Part shown: piece after piece, positions 35,992 to 44,759 of the stretch
Layout: every line of letters begins with the position of its first letter
Numbering within the stretch: position 1 is the stretch's first letter
Assembly: GCF_902459585.1 (NCBI RefSeq)
Contig: NZ_CABPSC010000005.1
Span: 124,001-188,000 of the forward strand
Direction: 5' to 3'
Length of the DNA: 64,000 nt
Origin: Pandoraea nosoerga
GTDB lineage: Bacteria; Pseudomonadota; Gammaproteobacteria; Burkholderiales; Burkholderiaceae
Made by a program: the position numbers and the translations under genes
Notes under the pieces: model-generated
Told to the model about the DNA's origin: nothing
What the model saw: only the letters and a program-made list of their open reading frames with translations
Database searches by the model: none

Positions 35992-37569
35992 ATGAGCACC
36001 CCTGTCCTGCTGGAAAACCACGTCGCTGGCCAATGGGTCGCCGGCAATGGCGAGCGCACCGCGCTCACCGACCCCGTCACCGGTGACACACTGGCCTACG
36101 TTTCGAGCGCCGGCCTCGATCTCGACGCGGCCTTCGCCTTCGCGCGCGAGCGCGCCGGTCCCGCGCTACGCGCCCTGTCGTATGGCGAGCGCGCGCGGCG
36201 ACTCGCGCAGATCGTCACCACCCTGCAGGCCAATCGCGACGACTACTACGCCATCGCCACGGCGAACTCGGGTACGGTCGCAAGCGACTCGGCCCTCGAC
36301 ATCGACGGCGCGATCTATACGTTGTCGACCTACGCCAAGCTCGGCGCGACGCTGGGCGACGCGCACACGCTGCTCGACGGCGCCGCCGTGCCGCTGGCCA
36401 AGGACGGCTCGTTCGCCGTGCGGCACGTCCTGCGTCCGACGCCGGGCGTGGCGCTCTTCATCAACGCCTTCAACTTTCCGGCCTGGGGCTTGTGGGAAAA
36501 GGCCGCGGGCGCCCTGCTCGCCGGCGTGCCCGTCATCGTGAAGCCGGCCACGTCGACCGCATGGCTCGCCCAGCGCATGGTGGCAGACGTGGTCGCCGCC
36601 GGTGTGCTGCCGCCGGGCAGCCTGTCGGTGATCTGCGGCAGCGCGGCGGGCCTGCTCGAGCGCGTCGGCCCGTTCGACGTGGTCTCGTTCACGGGCTCGG
36701 CCGACACGGCCGCCGCGCTGCGCACGCACCCCGCGTTCACCGAACGCTCCGCGCGCATCAACGTGGAGGCCGACAGCCTGAACAGCGCCCTCCTGCTGCC
36801 GGACGCCGCGCCGGGCACGGCGGCGTTCGAGCAATTCGTGCGCGAAGTGGCGCGCGAGATGACCGTCAAGTCGGGCCAGAAGTGCACGGCCATTCGTCGC
36901 GCGCTGGTGCCCGGCGAACACTTCGACGCCGTCGCCGCGGCGATCGCCGAGCGTCTGGCGGGGACCACCGTGGGCAATCCACGCAACGAAACGGTGAAGA
37001 CGGGCTCGCTCGTGAGCGTCGCGCAAAAGCGGGCGGTGCTCGACGGCATTGCGCATCTGCGGGCCGAAGCGGAAACGCTCTACGACGGCAATCGCGCGGC
37101 CGCGTTCGTCGACGCCGGCCCCGACAGCGCCTGCGTGGCGCCGGTGCTGCTCGGCCTGCGCGACGGCGCGGCCGGCCAGCGCGTGCATGACACCGAAGTG
37201 TTCGGTCCGGTGGCCACGCTCATCGGCTATCGCAACGCCGACGAGGCCGTGGCCCTTGCGCGGCGCGCACAGGGCTCGCTCGTCGTTTCGCTGTTCAGCA
37301 ACGACGCGCTCGCCATGCGCGAGCCCGCGCTGGCGCTGGCGAGCACCCACGGCCGCGTGCATGCCGTCGATCCCTCCGTGGCGAAGACGCAGACCGGGCA
37401 CGGCAACGTCATGCCGCAGGCGCTGCATGGCGGCCCGGGCCGAGCAGGCGGTGGCGAGGAGTTGGGCGGCCTGCGCGCGTTGCGCTTCTATCACGTGCGC
37501 GCCGCCATCCAGGGCCCGGCCGCCCTCGTCGAAGCGCTGACGCAGGACGCCGTCGCGTGGGCCGGATAA
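35992..37569 (+). CDS. boxD: 3,4-dehydroadipyl-CoA semialdehyde dehydrogenase BoxD
   Basis: 525-residue aldehyde dehydrogenase that oxidises the ring-opening product to 3,4-dehydroadipyl-CoA, feeding beta-oxidation. Seen are VALFINAFNFPAWGLWEKAA, the nucleotide-binding VSFTGSADTAAAL, NVEADSLNSALL and the catalytic Cys298 in SGQKCTAIRRAL, all typical of the PaaZ-N/BoxD type. The ATG at 35992 gives the usual N-terminus; codons upstream encode an Ala/Arg/Phe-rich stretch not found in the family. Second gene of the plus-strand arm. Confidence 0.93.
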   Translation: MSTPVLLENHVAGQWVAGNGERTALTDPVTGDTLAYVSSAGLDLDAAFAFARERAGPALRALSYGERARRLAQIVTTLQANRDDYYAIATANSGTVASDSALDIDGAIYTLSTYAKLGATLGDAHTLLDGAAVPLAKDGSFAVRHVLRPTPGVALFINAFNFPAWGLWEKAAGALLAGVPVIVKPATSTAWLAQRMVADVVAAGVLPPGSLSVICGSAAGLLERVGPFDVVSFTGSADTAAALRTHPAFTERSARINVEADSLNSALLLPDAAPGTAAFEQFVREVAREMTVKSGQKCTAIRRALVPGEHFDAVAAAIAERLAGTTVGNPRNETVKTGSLVSVAQKRAVLDGIAHLRAEAETLYDGNRAAAFVDAGPDSACVAPVLLGLRDGAAGQRVHDTEVFGPVATLIGYRNADEAVALARRAQGSLVVSLFSNDALAMREPALALASTHGRVHAVDPSVAKTQTGHGNVMPQALHGGPGRAGGGEELGGLRALRFYHVRAAIQGPAALVEALTQDAVAWAG

Positions 37570-37883
37570 ACGATGCCAGACGAGGATAAATGACGCCCAA
37601 CGATGCCCGACGATGCCCGACGATGCCCGCGAGGTCGCCTCGCGGCCCCGGGGCGACGCCGCGGCTGGCCCGGGCCCGGCCGCAGTAGAGCGCCGACCAG
37701 CCGCATGCCGACCGCATGCCGACCGTAATTCAGCCGTATTCCGCAGCACCAGCCGCAAGCCGTCGCAGTCAAGGTGATACCAGAGGTGCCGTCAGAGCGC
37801 CCGACAAGTCGTAAGGAACCAATGCCGCACGCGCGCCGGGCATGAAGGCGCCGCGCGCCGTGTGGTGATCCATCGGAGACAAC
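37570..37883. other. Gene-free interval between boxD and benzoate-CoA ligase
   Basis: About 314 bases. It starts with a degenerate 10-bp tandem repeat whose clean part is CGATGCCCGA at 37601, 37611 and 37621, and holds shorter repeats of GCATGCCGACC near 37703. A ribosome site CGGAGAC precedes the ligase ATG. No gene seen; the ligase may have its own promoter. Confidence 0.6.
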
Positions 37884-39464
37884 ATGGAAGCCGTACTGAC
37901 CCCACCGCCGGTGAACTTCAACTTCGCCGCGCACCTGGAGGCGCTCAATCGCGAGCGCGCTGCCAAGACTGCCTATATCGACGACACGCGCACCCTCACC
38001 TACGGCGAGCTGGCCGAGCGCAGCCGGCGCTTCGCCACCGGCCTCGCGCGGGCCGGCGTTCATCGCGAAGCGCGCATCCTGCTGATCATGCTCGACACGG
38101 TCGACCTGCCCGTGGCGTTCCTGGGCGCGCTGTACGCCGGCGTGGTGCCGGTGGTCGTCAACACGCTGCTCACGGCCGACGACTACGCGTACATGATCGC
38201 GCATAGCAAGGCGCGGCTCGTGATCGCGTCCGGCGCACTCATGCCAGCCGTGCAGGCCGCGCTCGCCAAGGTCGCCGAGCGCGGTTCGCCGCCGCCGTGC
38301 GTCGTGTCGCAACCGATTGCCGCCGGGAGCGGCACTCAGACCGGCGCCCCCGTGCCGCCGACGTTCGAGGCCATGGTCGACGGGCCGCCCAGCGCACTGC
38401 CGGCCGACACCTCGGCCGACGACATTGCGTTCTGGCTCTATTCGTCGGGCTCCACGGGCAAGCCCAAGGGCACCGTACACACCCACGCCAATCTGTACTG
38501 GACGGCCGAGACTTACGCGCGCCACGTACTGGGCATTCGAGAAGACGACATCGCGTTCTCCGCCGCGAAGCTGTTCTTCGCGTATGGCCTCGGCAATGGC
38601 CTGACGTTCCCGCTCTCGGTGGGCGCGACGGTCGTGCTGATGGCCGAGCGGCCGACGGCCGAAGCTGTCGCCAGGCGCCTCGTCCAGCACCGGCCGACGA
38701 TCTTCTACGGTGTGCCCACGCTCTACGCCACACTGCTCGCCTCGCCGCATCTGCCCGCACGCGAGGACGTATCGCTGCGCCTGTGCACGTCGGCCGGCGA
38801 GGCGCTGCCGCGCGAGATCGGCGAGCGCTTTACCGCGCACTTCGGCGCGGAGATTCTCGACGGCATCGGCTCGACGGAAATGCTGCACATCTTCCTGTCG
38901 AATCGCGCGGGCCGCGTGGCGTATGGCACCACGGGCGAACCGGTGCCCGGCTATGCCGTGGAATTGCGCGACGAGAACGGCAAGCCCGTGCCGGACGGCG
39001 AGATCGGCGATCTGTACATCAAGGGCCCGAGCGCGGCGCTCATGTACTGGTGCAATCGCGAAAAGTCGCGCGCCACGTTCCTCGGCGAGTGGCTCAAGAG
39101 CGGCGACAAGTACCAGCGTCTGCCCAATGGGTATTACGTCTATGCCGGGCGCAGTGACGATATGCTCAAGGTGAGCGGCCAATACGTCTCGCCCATCGAA
39201 GTGGAGATGGTGCTGATGCAGCACGACGCCGTGCTCGAGGCGGGGGTCGTGGGACGCGACGACAACGGCCTGACGAAGACGCGGGCGTTCGTCGTGCTCA
39301 AGCCTGGCGTGACGCCGACCGACGCGATGGCCGCGGAGCTCAAGGCCTTCGTCAAGGCGCGCCTCGCGCCGCACAAATATCCGCGTGAGCTGGTGTTCGT
39401 CGACGATCTGCCGAAGACGGCCACCGGCAAGGTGCAGCGCTTCAAGCTGCGCGAGTTGCTATAG
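37884..39464 (+). CDS. bclA: Benzoate-CoA ligase
   Basis: 526-residue acyl-adenylate-forming enzyme that activates benzoate to benzoyl-CoA with ATP and CoA, the entry step of the pathway encoded around it. The adenylation P-loop YSSGSTGKPKGTVHTHANLY, the A5-type motif DGIGSTEMLHIFLSNR, the A8 hinge YYVYAGRSDDMLKVSGQYVS and the C-terminal catalytic lysine in LPKTATGKVQRFKL are all visible. The GSTEMLHIFLS segment is typical of benzoate/4-hydroxybenzoate-CoA ligases. 15 bases separate it from the hydrolase gene downstream. Confidence 0.95.
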   Translation: MEAVLTPPPVNFNFAAHLEALNRERAAKTAYIDDTRTLTYGELAERSRRFATGLARAGVHREARILLIMLDTVDLPVAFLGALYAGVVPVVVNTLLTADDYAYMIAHSKARLVIASGALMPAVQAALAKVAERGSPPPCVVSQPIAAGSGTQTGAPVPPTFEAMVDGPPSALPADTSADDIAFWLYSSGSTGKPKGTVHTHANLYWTAETYARHVLGIREDDIAFSAAKLFFAYGLGNGLTFPLSVGATVVLMAERPTAEAVARRLVQHRPTIFYGVPTLYATLLASPHLPAREDVSLRLCTSAGEALPREIGERFTAHFGAEILDGIGSTEMLHIFLSNRAGRVAYGTTGEPVPGYAVELRDENGKPVPDGEIGDLYIKGPSAALMYWCNREKSRATFLGEWLKSGDKYQRLPNGYYVYAGRSDDMLKVSGQYVSPIEVEMVLMQHDAVLEAGVVGRDDNGLTKTRAFVVLKPGVTPTDAMAAELKAFVKARLAPHKYPRELVFVDDLPKTATGKVQRFKLRELL

Positions 39465-39478
39465 GAGACGAAGAGACA

Positions 39479-40336
39479 ATGTCGGACGTTCAGTTCGCCC
39501 GAATCGAGACGCCCTCGCACGGCGCGCTCTCGCTGGAGTACCGCTGGATCCATCCCGAGCGCACCGACGCTGCGCTGCTGGTCTTTCTGCACGAGGGGCT
39601 CGGCTCGGTGGCGATGTGGAAGGACTGGCCGCAGCAGTTGTGCGACGCGGGCGGCTACCGCGGTCTGGTGTACTCGCGCAACGGCTACGGTCGCTCCACA
39701 CCGCGCCCGCCCGGCGAGAAATGGCCGGTCGACTTCATGCATCGTCAGGCGCGCGAAGTGCTGCCCGCATTCCTCGATGCCGTGGGCGTGGGCCCCGATC
39801 AGGCGTCGCGCACCTGGCTTGTCGGCCACAGCGACGGCGGCTCGATCGCGCTGCTGTTCTCGGCGGCCTTCCCCGAGCGACTGGCCGGCGCGGTCGTGAT
39901 GGCCCCGCATCTGTTCGTCGAGGACGTGTCGATCGAGAGCATCGCGAAGACGAAGACCGTCTACGAGACGACCGATCTGCGCGCGAAGCTCGCACGCTAC
40001 CACGACGACGTGGATTCGGCCTTCTGGGGATGGAACGATATCTGGCTGAACCCGGCGTTTCGCGAATGGAATCTGGTCGGCGCGGTAGCAAGCATTTCAA
40101 GGCCGTTGCTGGCGATCCAGGGCGAGGACGACGAATACGGCACCATGGCGCAGATGGACAGCATTGCCGCGCATGTGCCGCATGCGAGCGTGGTGAAACT
40201 GCCCGCATGTGGACATTCGCCGCATCGCGACGCGCCGAAGCCGCTGGGCGAGGCGATCGTCGCGTTCATCGACCGGCATCGCGGCGCCGGTGACGGTCGC
40301 GGACCGGCCAATGGCAAGGACCGGGCGGCGGCGTAG
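39479..40336 (+). CDS. Alpha/beta hydrolase of the box cluster
   Basis: 285 residues. The oxyanion segment LVFLHEGLGSVAMWKDWPQQ, nucleophile elbow VGHSDGGSIAL and C-terminal His in ACGHSPHRDAPKPL define the fold. Such hydrolases accompany box clusters and may act as a thioesterase or lactonase that salvages stalled intermediates; that is inferred. Its start is 15 bases after the ligase stop with a GGAGACGAAG site, so the two are co-transcribed. The last 15 residues (Gly/Arg/Lys-rich) are low complexity, and a 9-bp tandem array follows the stop. Confidence 0.85.
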   Translation: MSDVQFARIETPSHGALSLEYRWIHPERTDAALLVFLHEGLGSVAMWKDWPQQLCDAGGYRGLVYSRNGYGRSTPRPPGEKWPVDFMHRQAREVLPAFLDAVGVGPDQASRTWLVGHSDGGSIALLFSAAFPERLAGAVVMAPHLFVEDVSIESIAKTKTVYETTDLRAKLARYHDDVDSAFWGWNDIWLNPAFREWNLVGAVASISRPLLAIQGEDDEYGTMAQMDSIAAHVPHASVVKLPACGHSPHRDAPKPLGEAIVAFIDRHRGAGDGRGPANGKDRAAA

Positions 40337-40341
40337 GTCGC

Positions 40342-40368
40342 GCACGGGCCGCACGGGCCGCACGGGCC
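40342..40368. repeat. Three 9-bp tandem repeats
   Basis: GCACGGGCC at 40342, 40351 and 40360, just after the hydrolase stop and before the convergent selD stop. Confidence 0.9.
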
Positions 40369-40409
40369 GCATAAGGCGGCGACAACTCTTGCATGTGCGG
40401 CGGCGCGTA

Positions 40410-41489
40410 TCAGATCACGCGCACGCCCGGCTGGCCCGGACGCATCGCGCCGACGATGCCCGCCTCGTCGAAGCCATCGGCGCGGAACACGGCGAGCACG
40501 TCGTCCACGGCGCCCGGTGCGCACGACACCAGCAGGCCGCCGGCCGTCTGCGGGTCGCACAGCAGGTCGCGATCGCGATCGGTCAGCCGCTCGCCAAGCT
40601 CGACCGACGCGCCATACGAGGCCCAGTTGCGACCCGATGCGCCTGTCACGCAGCCCTTGTCGGCCAGCTCGCGCACGCCGTCGAAGAGCGGCACGTCGGA
40701 CATGCGCAGATAGGCGGCGAGATTCGCGCCGCGGCACATCTCGAGCGTGTGACCGAGCAGGCCGAAGCCCGTGACGTCGGTCAGCGCATGCACGCCCGGC
40801 AGCGCGGCGAGCGCGGGCCCGACCCGATTCAGGCGCGTGGTGGCGTCGATCATGCGGCGATACCCCGCCTCGTCGAGTTGGTTCTTCTTGAGCGCCGCGG
40901 ACATCACGCCCACGCCGAGCGGCTTGCCGAGCACGAGCACGTCGCCGGCCTGCGCGTCCGCGTTGCGCTTGAGCCGCTTCGGATGCACCACGCCAAGCGC
41001 GGCCAGGCCGTAGATCGGTTCGACCGAATCGATGCTGTGGCCGCCAGCGATCGGGATGCCGGCTTCGGCGCAGATCGACTCGCCGCCGCGCAGGATGTCG
41101 CGAATCGTCTCGCGCGGCAGCACGTTGATCGGCATGCCGACGATGGCGAGCGCGAAGATCGGCTTGCCGCCCATGGCGTAGATGTCGGACAGTGCGTTGG
41201 TTGCCGCGATGCGGCCGAAGTCGAACGGATCGTCGACGATCGGCATGAAGAAGTCCGTGGTGGCGATAATCGCCTGTTCGTCGTTGAGCTGATAGACCGC
41301 CGCGTCGTCCGACGTTTCGGTGCCGACGAGCAGCGCGGCCGGTGCGGGCAGCGGCGTCTCGTTGCGCGCGAGCAGTTCCGAGAGCACGCCCGGCGCGATT
41401 TTGCAGCCGCAGCCGCCGCCGTGCGAAAGCGAAGTCAGACGCGGAGCCGCCGCTGCGGCGCCCGCTTGGGTTGCATCGTTTGCGGTCAT
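40410..41489 (-). CDS. selD: Selenide, water dikinase (selenophosphate synthase)
   Basis: 359 residues. Makes selenophosphate from selenide and ATP, the selenium donor for selenocysteine tRNA and 2-selenouridine in tRNA. The catalytic loop SHGGGCGCKIAP has Cys27, Cys29 and Lys30, equivalent to Cys17/Cys19/Lys20 of the E. coli enzyme; the residue is Cys, not selenocysteine. ATP-binding ATTDFFMPIVDDPFDFGRIA and LTDVTGFGLLGHTLEM are present. ATG at 41489 chosen over an upstream start that adds 22 unrelated residues. No selA, selB or selU gene is nearby in the window. Confidence 0.96.
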   Translation of the reverse strand: MTANDATQAGAAAAAPRLTSLSHGGGCGCKIAPGVLSELLARNETPLPAPAALLVGTETSDDAAVYQLNDEQAIIATTDFFMPIVDDPFDFGRIAATNALSDIYAMGGKPIFALAIVGMPINVLPRETIRDILRGGESICAEAGIPIAGGHSIDSVEPIYGLAALGVVHPKRLKRNADAQAGDVLVLGKPLGVGVMSAALKKNQLDEAGYRRMIDATTRLNRVGPALAALPGVHALTDVTGFGLLGHTLEMCRGANLAAYLRMSDVPLFDGVRELADKGCVTGASGRNWASYGASVELGERLTDRDRDLLCDPQTAGGLLVSCAPGAVDDVLAVFRADGFDEAGIVGAMRPGQPGVRVI

Positions 41490-41825
41490 GGTGGTTGGGT
41501 TCGTTGAATGGCCGGAGCGCGCCGCCAGGCCGTCTGCCGTGCGCGCAGCGCACACGGGCTCCGGAATGACGACAGTTTGCCAAAAGTCGACGTATTATGG
41601 TGCAGCTTTGGCGCCCTGACTCGTTGTGATGCGTCGCGATTCGTGGTGACTCGTGGTGACTCGTGGTGATTCGTCGTGATGCGCTCCGATGCGTCGCGAA
41701 ATGGCTTCGATCCGGCGGTCGACGGCGTCCATGCTACCGCTTCACATCGTCCCTGCATGGGACATTCGAGCGCAGCACCCTAACCACCATGCGCCGTGAG
41801 CGCTGACGCACAAGGGGACTTCATC
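41490..41825. other. Gene-free interval between selD and transglutaminase gene
   Basis: About 336 bases. It contains the eight-unit 10-bp array (41621-41700). Promoters for both divergent genes must lie here. No gene seen. Confidence 0.6.
41621..41700. repeat. Eight degenerate 10-bp tandem repeats
   Basis: Units every ten bases from 41621: tcgttgtgat, gcgtcgcgat, tcgtggtgac, tcgtggtgac, tcgtggtgat, tcgtcgtgat, gcgctccgat, gcgtcgcgaa. The reverse complement of the best unit, ATCACCACGA, matches ATCGCCATGA of the 9391-9460 array at 8 of 10 positions. Confidence 0.85.
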
Positions 41826-42974
41826 ATGCAACGCCGTCGTTTTCTCTCGCTGGGCGCCTGCGCCCTTCCCGTATCCTTCCTGTCCACCTCGCTCGTCACG
41901 GGCGGCGCACATGCCGCGCCCGCACGCGCCGCGGCGCCGAGCGCCGCCGAAGGCTGGCGCACGTTCGAGCTGACCACGCAGGTCGACCTGCCGGCAACGA
42001 ACGCGCCGGCCAATGTCTGGCTGCCCGTCGCGACCACGCCGTCCGGCGGCTATCAACAGGCGCTCGGCGCGCGCTGGGAAGCCCCCGGGGCGAACGCCGA
42101 GGTGCGCACGGTGCGCGGCGCCGCCGGCATCGACGTGCCGATGCTCGCCGTAGCGTGGCCCGGCGGCGGCGAACCGACGGCGCGCCGGGTGACGCTCGTC
42201 AACACTTTCGCCACACGCGATCGCCGCGTCGATCTGTCGCGGCCGCCATCGGCCAACGCGCCGCGCGAGTCGCCGCAGGTACTGCGCCGCTACCTCCAGC
42301 CGACCGAGCTTCAACCGACCGACGGTCTCGTGCGCGAGACGGCCGAGAAAATCACACGCGCTCGGCAAGGCGACGTGGAGAAGGCGCGGGCCATCTACCA
42401 ATGGATCGTGGAGAACTGTCGCCGCGAAGGCGCCGTGCGCGGCTGCGGCACGGGCGACGTGCGCTACATGCTCACCACCGGCAATCTGGCCGGCAAGTGC
42501 GCCGACATCAACGCGCTCTTCACCGCGCTCGCCCGCTCGGTCGGCATCCCGGCGCGCGACGCTTACGGCGTGCGCGTGGCGAGCTCGCGCCATGGCTTCA
42601 ACAGTCTGGGCAAGGCGGGCGACGTCACCCGGGCGCAGCACTGCCGCGCCGAGTTCTACGCCGCCGGTTACGGCTGGGTGCCCGTCGATCCGGCCGACGT
42701 GCGCAAGGTCGTGCTCGAGGAAGTGCCCGGCGGCCTGCCGCTCGATGACCTCAAGGTGCGTGCCGCGCGCGCAATGCTCTTCGGTCAGTGGGAGATGAAC
42801 TGGGTGGCGTTCAACCACGGCGCCGATATCGCGTTGCCCGGGGCGCGGACGGCCGGCGACGGCACCGTGCCGTTTCTCATGTATCCGAACGGCGAAGTGG
42901 CGCACGCGCGGCTCGACAGCCTCGATCCCGACACGTTCCGCTATCGCATGACCGCTCGCGAGCTCACTGCCTGA
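41826..42974 (+). CDS. Exported transglutaminase-like protein
   Basis: 382 residues. Tat-like signal (MQRRRFLSLG, then a hydrophobic stretch to about residue 30) followed by a domain of uncertain type and a transglutaminase-like core: Cys225 in GNLAGKCADINALF, His272 in AQHCRAEFY and Asp288 in WVPVDPAD, the complete Cys-His-Asp triad of papain-like transglutaminase/protease folds. Bacterial members are mostly peptidases or amidases. It is 33 bases ahead of a Tat-type thioredoxin-like gene, and both begin MQRR, so the two probably act together in the periplasm on a cysteine-dependent reaction. Confidence 0.83.
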   Translation: MQRRRFLSLGACALPVSFLSTSLVTGGAHAAPARAAAPSAAEGWRTFELTTQVDLPATNAPANVWLPVATTPSGGYQQALGARWEAPGANAEVRTVRGAAGIDVPMLAVAWPGGGEPTARRVTLVNTFATRDRRVDLSRPPSANAPRESPQVLRRYLQPTELQPTDGLVRETAEKITRARQGDVEKARAIYQWIVENCRREGAVRGCGTGDVRYMLTTGNLAGKCADINALFTALARSVGIPARDAYGVRVASSRHGFNSLGKAGDVTRAQHCRAEFYAAGYGWVPVDPADVRKVVLEEVPGGLPLDDLKVRAARAMLFGQWEMNWVAFNHGADIALPGARTAGDGTVPFLMYPNGEVAHARLDSLDPDTFRYRMTARELTA

Positions 42975-43007
42975 GCGGCGCCCCCGCTCGCCTGGGAGAA
43001 GATCACG

Positions 43008-43598
43008 ATGCAACGCCGTCATTTTTTCCACACGCTCGCCGCCGGGGCCGCTTGCGCGCTCGGCGGACCGGGCGCGCGGGCCTTCGCGGCCGGCGCCCCG
43101 GGCAGCGAAGTCGACGACCGCGCGCTTGCCGGCACGTCCGGCGGCACGCTCTCGGCCTGGCGCGGCGAGACGCCGGCGTTCACGCTCGAGGCGCTCGACG
43201 GCAAGGCGCGATCGCTCTCCGACTGGCGCGGCAGCGTCGTCATCCTGAATTTCTGGGCGACGTGGTGCGGGCCCTGCCGCGAGGAGATCCCGGCGATGGG
43301 GCGGGTCGCGCGCCAGTATCGCAGCCGCGCACTGGCGCTCGTGGCCGTGAACTACAAGGAGCCGCCCACGACCGTGGCGCCATTCATCGCCCGGCTGCCG
43401 ATCGACGGCACGGTACTGCTCGACCGCGACGGCGCGGTCTACAGGCGCTTCGGGTCGCTGGGCCTGCCCGCGACGTATCTCGTCGATCGCGAAGGCAAGG
43501 CCCGCTTCTGGCGCATGGGCGAACTCGACTGGAGCGACGTGGGCCTGCACGGACACATCGAGGCCCTGCTCGGCAAGCAAGGCGGTGCGGTGACGTGA
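43008..43598 (+). CDS. TlpA-type thioredoxin-like protein, Tat signal
   Basis: 196 residues. The N-terminus MQRRHFFHTLAAGAACALGG resembles a Tat or Sec signal. The thioredoxin fold has NFWATWCGPCREEIPAMG with the redox pair Cys87/Cys90 and the cis-Pro segment GLPATYLVDREG, as in TlpA/ResA/CcmG periplasmic thiol reductases. Such proteins keep specific periplasmic cysteines reduced. The operon partner upstream has a catalytic Cys, which makes it a candidate client. Confidence 0.9.
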   Translation: MQRRHFFHTLAAGAACALGGPGARAFAAGAPGSEVDDRALAGTSGGTLSAWRGETPAFTLEALDGKARSLSDWRGSVVILNFWATWCGPCREEIPAMGRVARQYRSRALALVAVNYKEPPTTVAPFIARLPIDGTVLLDRDGAVYRRFGSLGLPATYLVDREGKARFWRMGELDWSDVGLHGHIEALLGKQGGAVT

Positions 43599-43677
43599 GC
43601 GCCGCGAGCGCGCGAGACGCCGGCACATGCGCGAGGCGCGCACCGAAGGCCGAACGGTCCGGTTGCCCCCGTCCCTT

Positions 43678-44604
43678 TCAGGGTCTGGCAACGAACGATT
43701 GCGCCGTGGCCCGCACGTGATCGAGCAGGCGCGCGCTCGGCCCGGCAAGCACGCCTTCGCGATAGGCGAAGTGCAGCGGTGCGCGCGGCGCGGGCGAGAG
43801 CGGCCGATAGACGATGCCCTCGATCTGCATGCGCATGAGCGAAGCGGGCACCACCGACACGCCGAGCCCTGCGGCGACCAGCGAGAGCGTGGAGAGCAGG
43901 CGCGGCGCCTCCTGTTCGATGTTCGGACTGAAGCCCGCGCTGTGGCACGCGGCGATGATGGCGTCGTATAGCCCCTGTCCGGTGCGGCGCCGATAGAGGA
44001 TCAGCTTTTCCGCCGCGACGGCCGTCATCGGCACGGCCGCTTTGCCTGCACGCCCCGTCAGCGCGAGCGCATGCGCCGAGGGCACCGCCAGCACCATCGC
44101 TTCCTCGAGCACCGGCACGAACGCGATCTGCCCGATGTCGCCTTGCGGCTGACGGATGAAGGCCGCGTCGAGCTGCCCGTCGCGCAGGCCGTCGAGCAGC
44201 TCGCTGGTGCTGCTCTCGTCGAGCATGAGCGAAACCGACGGCGCGTCGCGTCGGAAGGCGCGAATGACCGTCGGCACGAACGGATGCAATGCCGATGAAC
44301 TCGTGAAGCCGACCGACAGGCGCCCCTTGATGCCGGCAGCGACGCGGCGCACGTCGTCGACGGCCTGATCGAGCTTGCGCACGACCTCGCAGGCGTCCGC
44401 GAGAAAGGCCTGGCCGGCGTCCGTGAGCGCCATGCCGCGTGGCAGCCGGTCGAACAGCGTAACGCCCAGTTGCGTCTCGAGCACGCGGATCTGCTGCGAG
44501 AGCGGCGGCTGCCCAATGCCCAGGCGCTCCGCGGCGCGCGTCATGTGCCCCGTTTCGGCCACTGCAATGAAATAGCGCAACAGGCGCACGTCGATATTTG
44601 CCAT
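43678..44604 (-). CDS. LysR-family transcriptional regulator, CatM/BenM-like
   Basis: 308 residues. HTH at about 1-60 (NIDVRLLRYFIAVAETGHMT, then GIGQPPLSQQIRVLETQLG) of the BenM/CbbR group, then an effector domain starting GRLSVGFTSSSALHPFVPTV. It is divergent from the split chromate-family transporter genes and starts 155 bases from them, with a clear inverted repeat between, so those genes are the likely target. Confidence 0.88.
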   Translation of the reverse strand: MANIDVRLLRYFIAVAETGHMTRAAERLGIGQPPLSQQIRVLETQLGVTLFDRLPRGMALTDAGQAFLADACEVVRKLDQAVDDVRRVAAGIKGRLSVGFTSSSALHPFVPTVIRAFRRDAPSVSLMLDESSTSELLDGLRDGQLDAAFIRQPQGDIGQIAFVPVLEEAMVLAVPSAHALALTGRAGKAAVPMTAVAAEKLILYRRRTGQGLYDAIIAACHSAGFSPNIEQEAPRLLSTLSLVAAGLGVSVVPASLMRMQIEGIVYRPLSPAPRAPLHFAYREGVLAGPSARLLDHVRATAQSFVARP

Positions 44605-44609
44605 ATTGA

Positions 44610-44643
44610 TCCAATATGAATTAAGTCACTTCCATATATTGGA
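44610..44643. promoter_or_regulatory. Inverted repeat TCCAATAT-N18-ATATTGGA
   Basis: Perfect 8-bp arms at 44610-44617 and 44636-44643, just upstream of the LysR start (44604) and facing the chr genes. The arms carry the T...A symmetry LysR proteins favour. Likely binding site for the regulator, shared by both divergent genes. Confidence 0.65.
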
Positions 44644-44759
44644 CAATATAGCGCAATCGGCCTACGCTGACGGTATCCCGTGCGGCACGCGCACCACGCC
44701 TTCTCGGTGGCGCGGCAGCCTGACGGCCCCACAGCAGTTGCGCTTTCAGAAGATTCGCC

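Noticed and set aside
40410-41489. Selenocysteine-containing SelD
   Set aside because: The catalytic position is an ordinary Cys codon, with no in-frame UGA in the reactive loop.
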